NCBI GenBank assembly: GCA_011049365.1 | Contig: DSBD01000069.1 | Location: 1 to 5,398, forward strand | Direction of reading: 5' to 3' | Source: Candidatus Vogelbacteria bacterium | Lineage (GTDB): Bacteria > Patescibacteriota > Minisyncoccia > Phycocordibacterales > XYD1-FULL-46-19 | DNA length: 5,398 bases | Shown: piece after piece, positions 5,299 to 5,398 of the stretch | Position numbering within the stretch: the stretch's first letter is position 1 | Layout: every line of letters begins with the position of its first letter | Translations under genes and position numbers: made by a program | The notes under the pieces: generated by a model | What the model was told of the DNA's origin: nothing | What the model saw: the letters and a program-made list of their open reading frames with translations, nothing else | Databases searched by the model: none

Positions 5299-5362
5299 GG
5301 TTGGGTGATTCCGCTATTGTTGCTTTCGGTCAGCAAGAAGCGAAATCAGAAACGATTACAAT

Positions 5363-5398
5363 TTATGGAATATCCATATAGTCGATGTTCTCCAGCGG
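5363..5398 (-). CDS. C-terminal end of an unidentified gene (partial, 11 codons)
   Basis: The minus strand entering from the right edge reads PLENIDYMDIP and then TAA. The frame is open to the edge, and a strong terminator for this strand lies 64 nt downstream, so this is probably the 3' end of a real gene. Eleven residues are too few to identify it. The acidic ending in Asp-Ile-Pro faintly recalls the tail of single-stranded DNA-binding proteins but lacks their final Phe. The plus strand here is also open (an ATG at 5365), so the call is tentative. Confidence 0.45.
   Translation of the reverse strand, partial: PLENIDYMDIP

Noticed and set aside
5312..5342. Imperfect stem-loop (CGCT/AGCG and TTGCT/AGCAA) in the right-hand spacer
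   Set aside because: The arms are short and interrupted by unequal internal loops, with no T-run, so it is well within chance for a spacer.
5365..5398. Plus-strand open frame starting at ATG 5365 and running off the right edge
   Set aside because: It has no Shine-Dalgarno site or promoter, and the strong minus-strand terminator at 5259-5298 fits the minus-strand gene end better. It cannot be fully excluded from 34 bases.

Overview
The window reads as a piece of a low-GC bacterial genome in which every supported protein gene lies on the minus strand. Small secreted or membrane proteins of unknown function, a cohesin/dockerin pair outside any obvious cellulosome, and the near absence of Shine-Dalgarno sites at four of the five complete genes together suggest the Candidate Phyla Radiation (Patescibacteria). 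This is an inference from gene content, because no taxonomic marker gene is present. The visible stop codons are TAA or TAG, so nothing argues for a recoded genetic code.

In the direction of transcription (right to left): the right edge holds the last 11 codons of an unidentified gene (5363-5398) and a strong intrinsic terminator (5259-5298). A 345-residue secreted protein with two Ig-like domains follows (4085-5122). It has the only good Shine-Dalgarno site in the window, a visibly higher GC content than its neighbours, and its own terminator (4020-4063). Next come a 572-residue secreted protein built as beta-propeller, two Ig-like domains, a Gly linker and a type I dockerin (2206-3924) and, 43 bp further on, a 240-residue protein with a signal peptide, a cohesin-like domain, an acidic linker and a C-terminal membrane anchor (1440-2162). 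These two look like an operon in which a membrane-tethered cohesin holds a secreted dockerin-bearing recognition protein at the cell surface.

The 291-base gap at 1149-1439 is not empty. It holds a dense, mutually compatible set of perfect or near-perfect inverted repeats that fold into one branched RNA of about 250-285 nt. Four T.G wobbles and a TTAACA-16-TATAAT promoter indicate transcription from the plus strand, opposite to all the genes. I do not recognise it as RNase P RNA, tmRNA, 6S RNA, SRP RNA or a riboswitch, and it is the best candidate here for something undescribed.

Downstream lie a 171-residue Trp/Arg-rich conserved hypothetical protein (633-1148) and a 191-residue single-pass membrane protein with six cysteines in its outer part (27-602). 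They are separated by only 30 bp and are probably co-transcribed.
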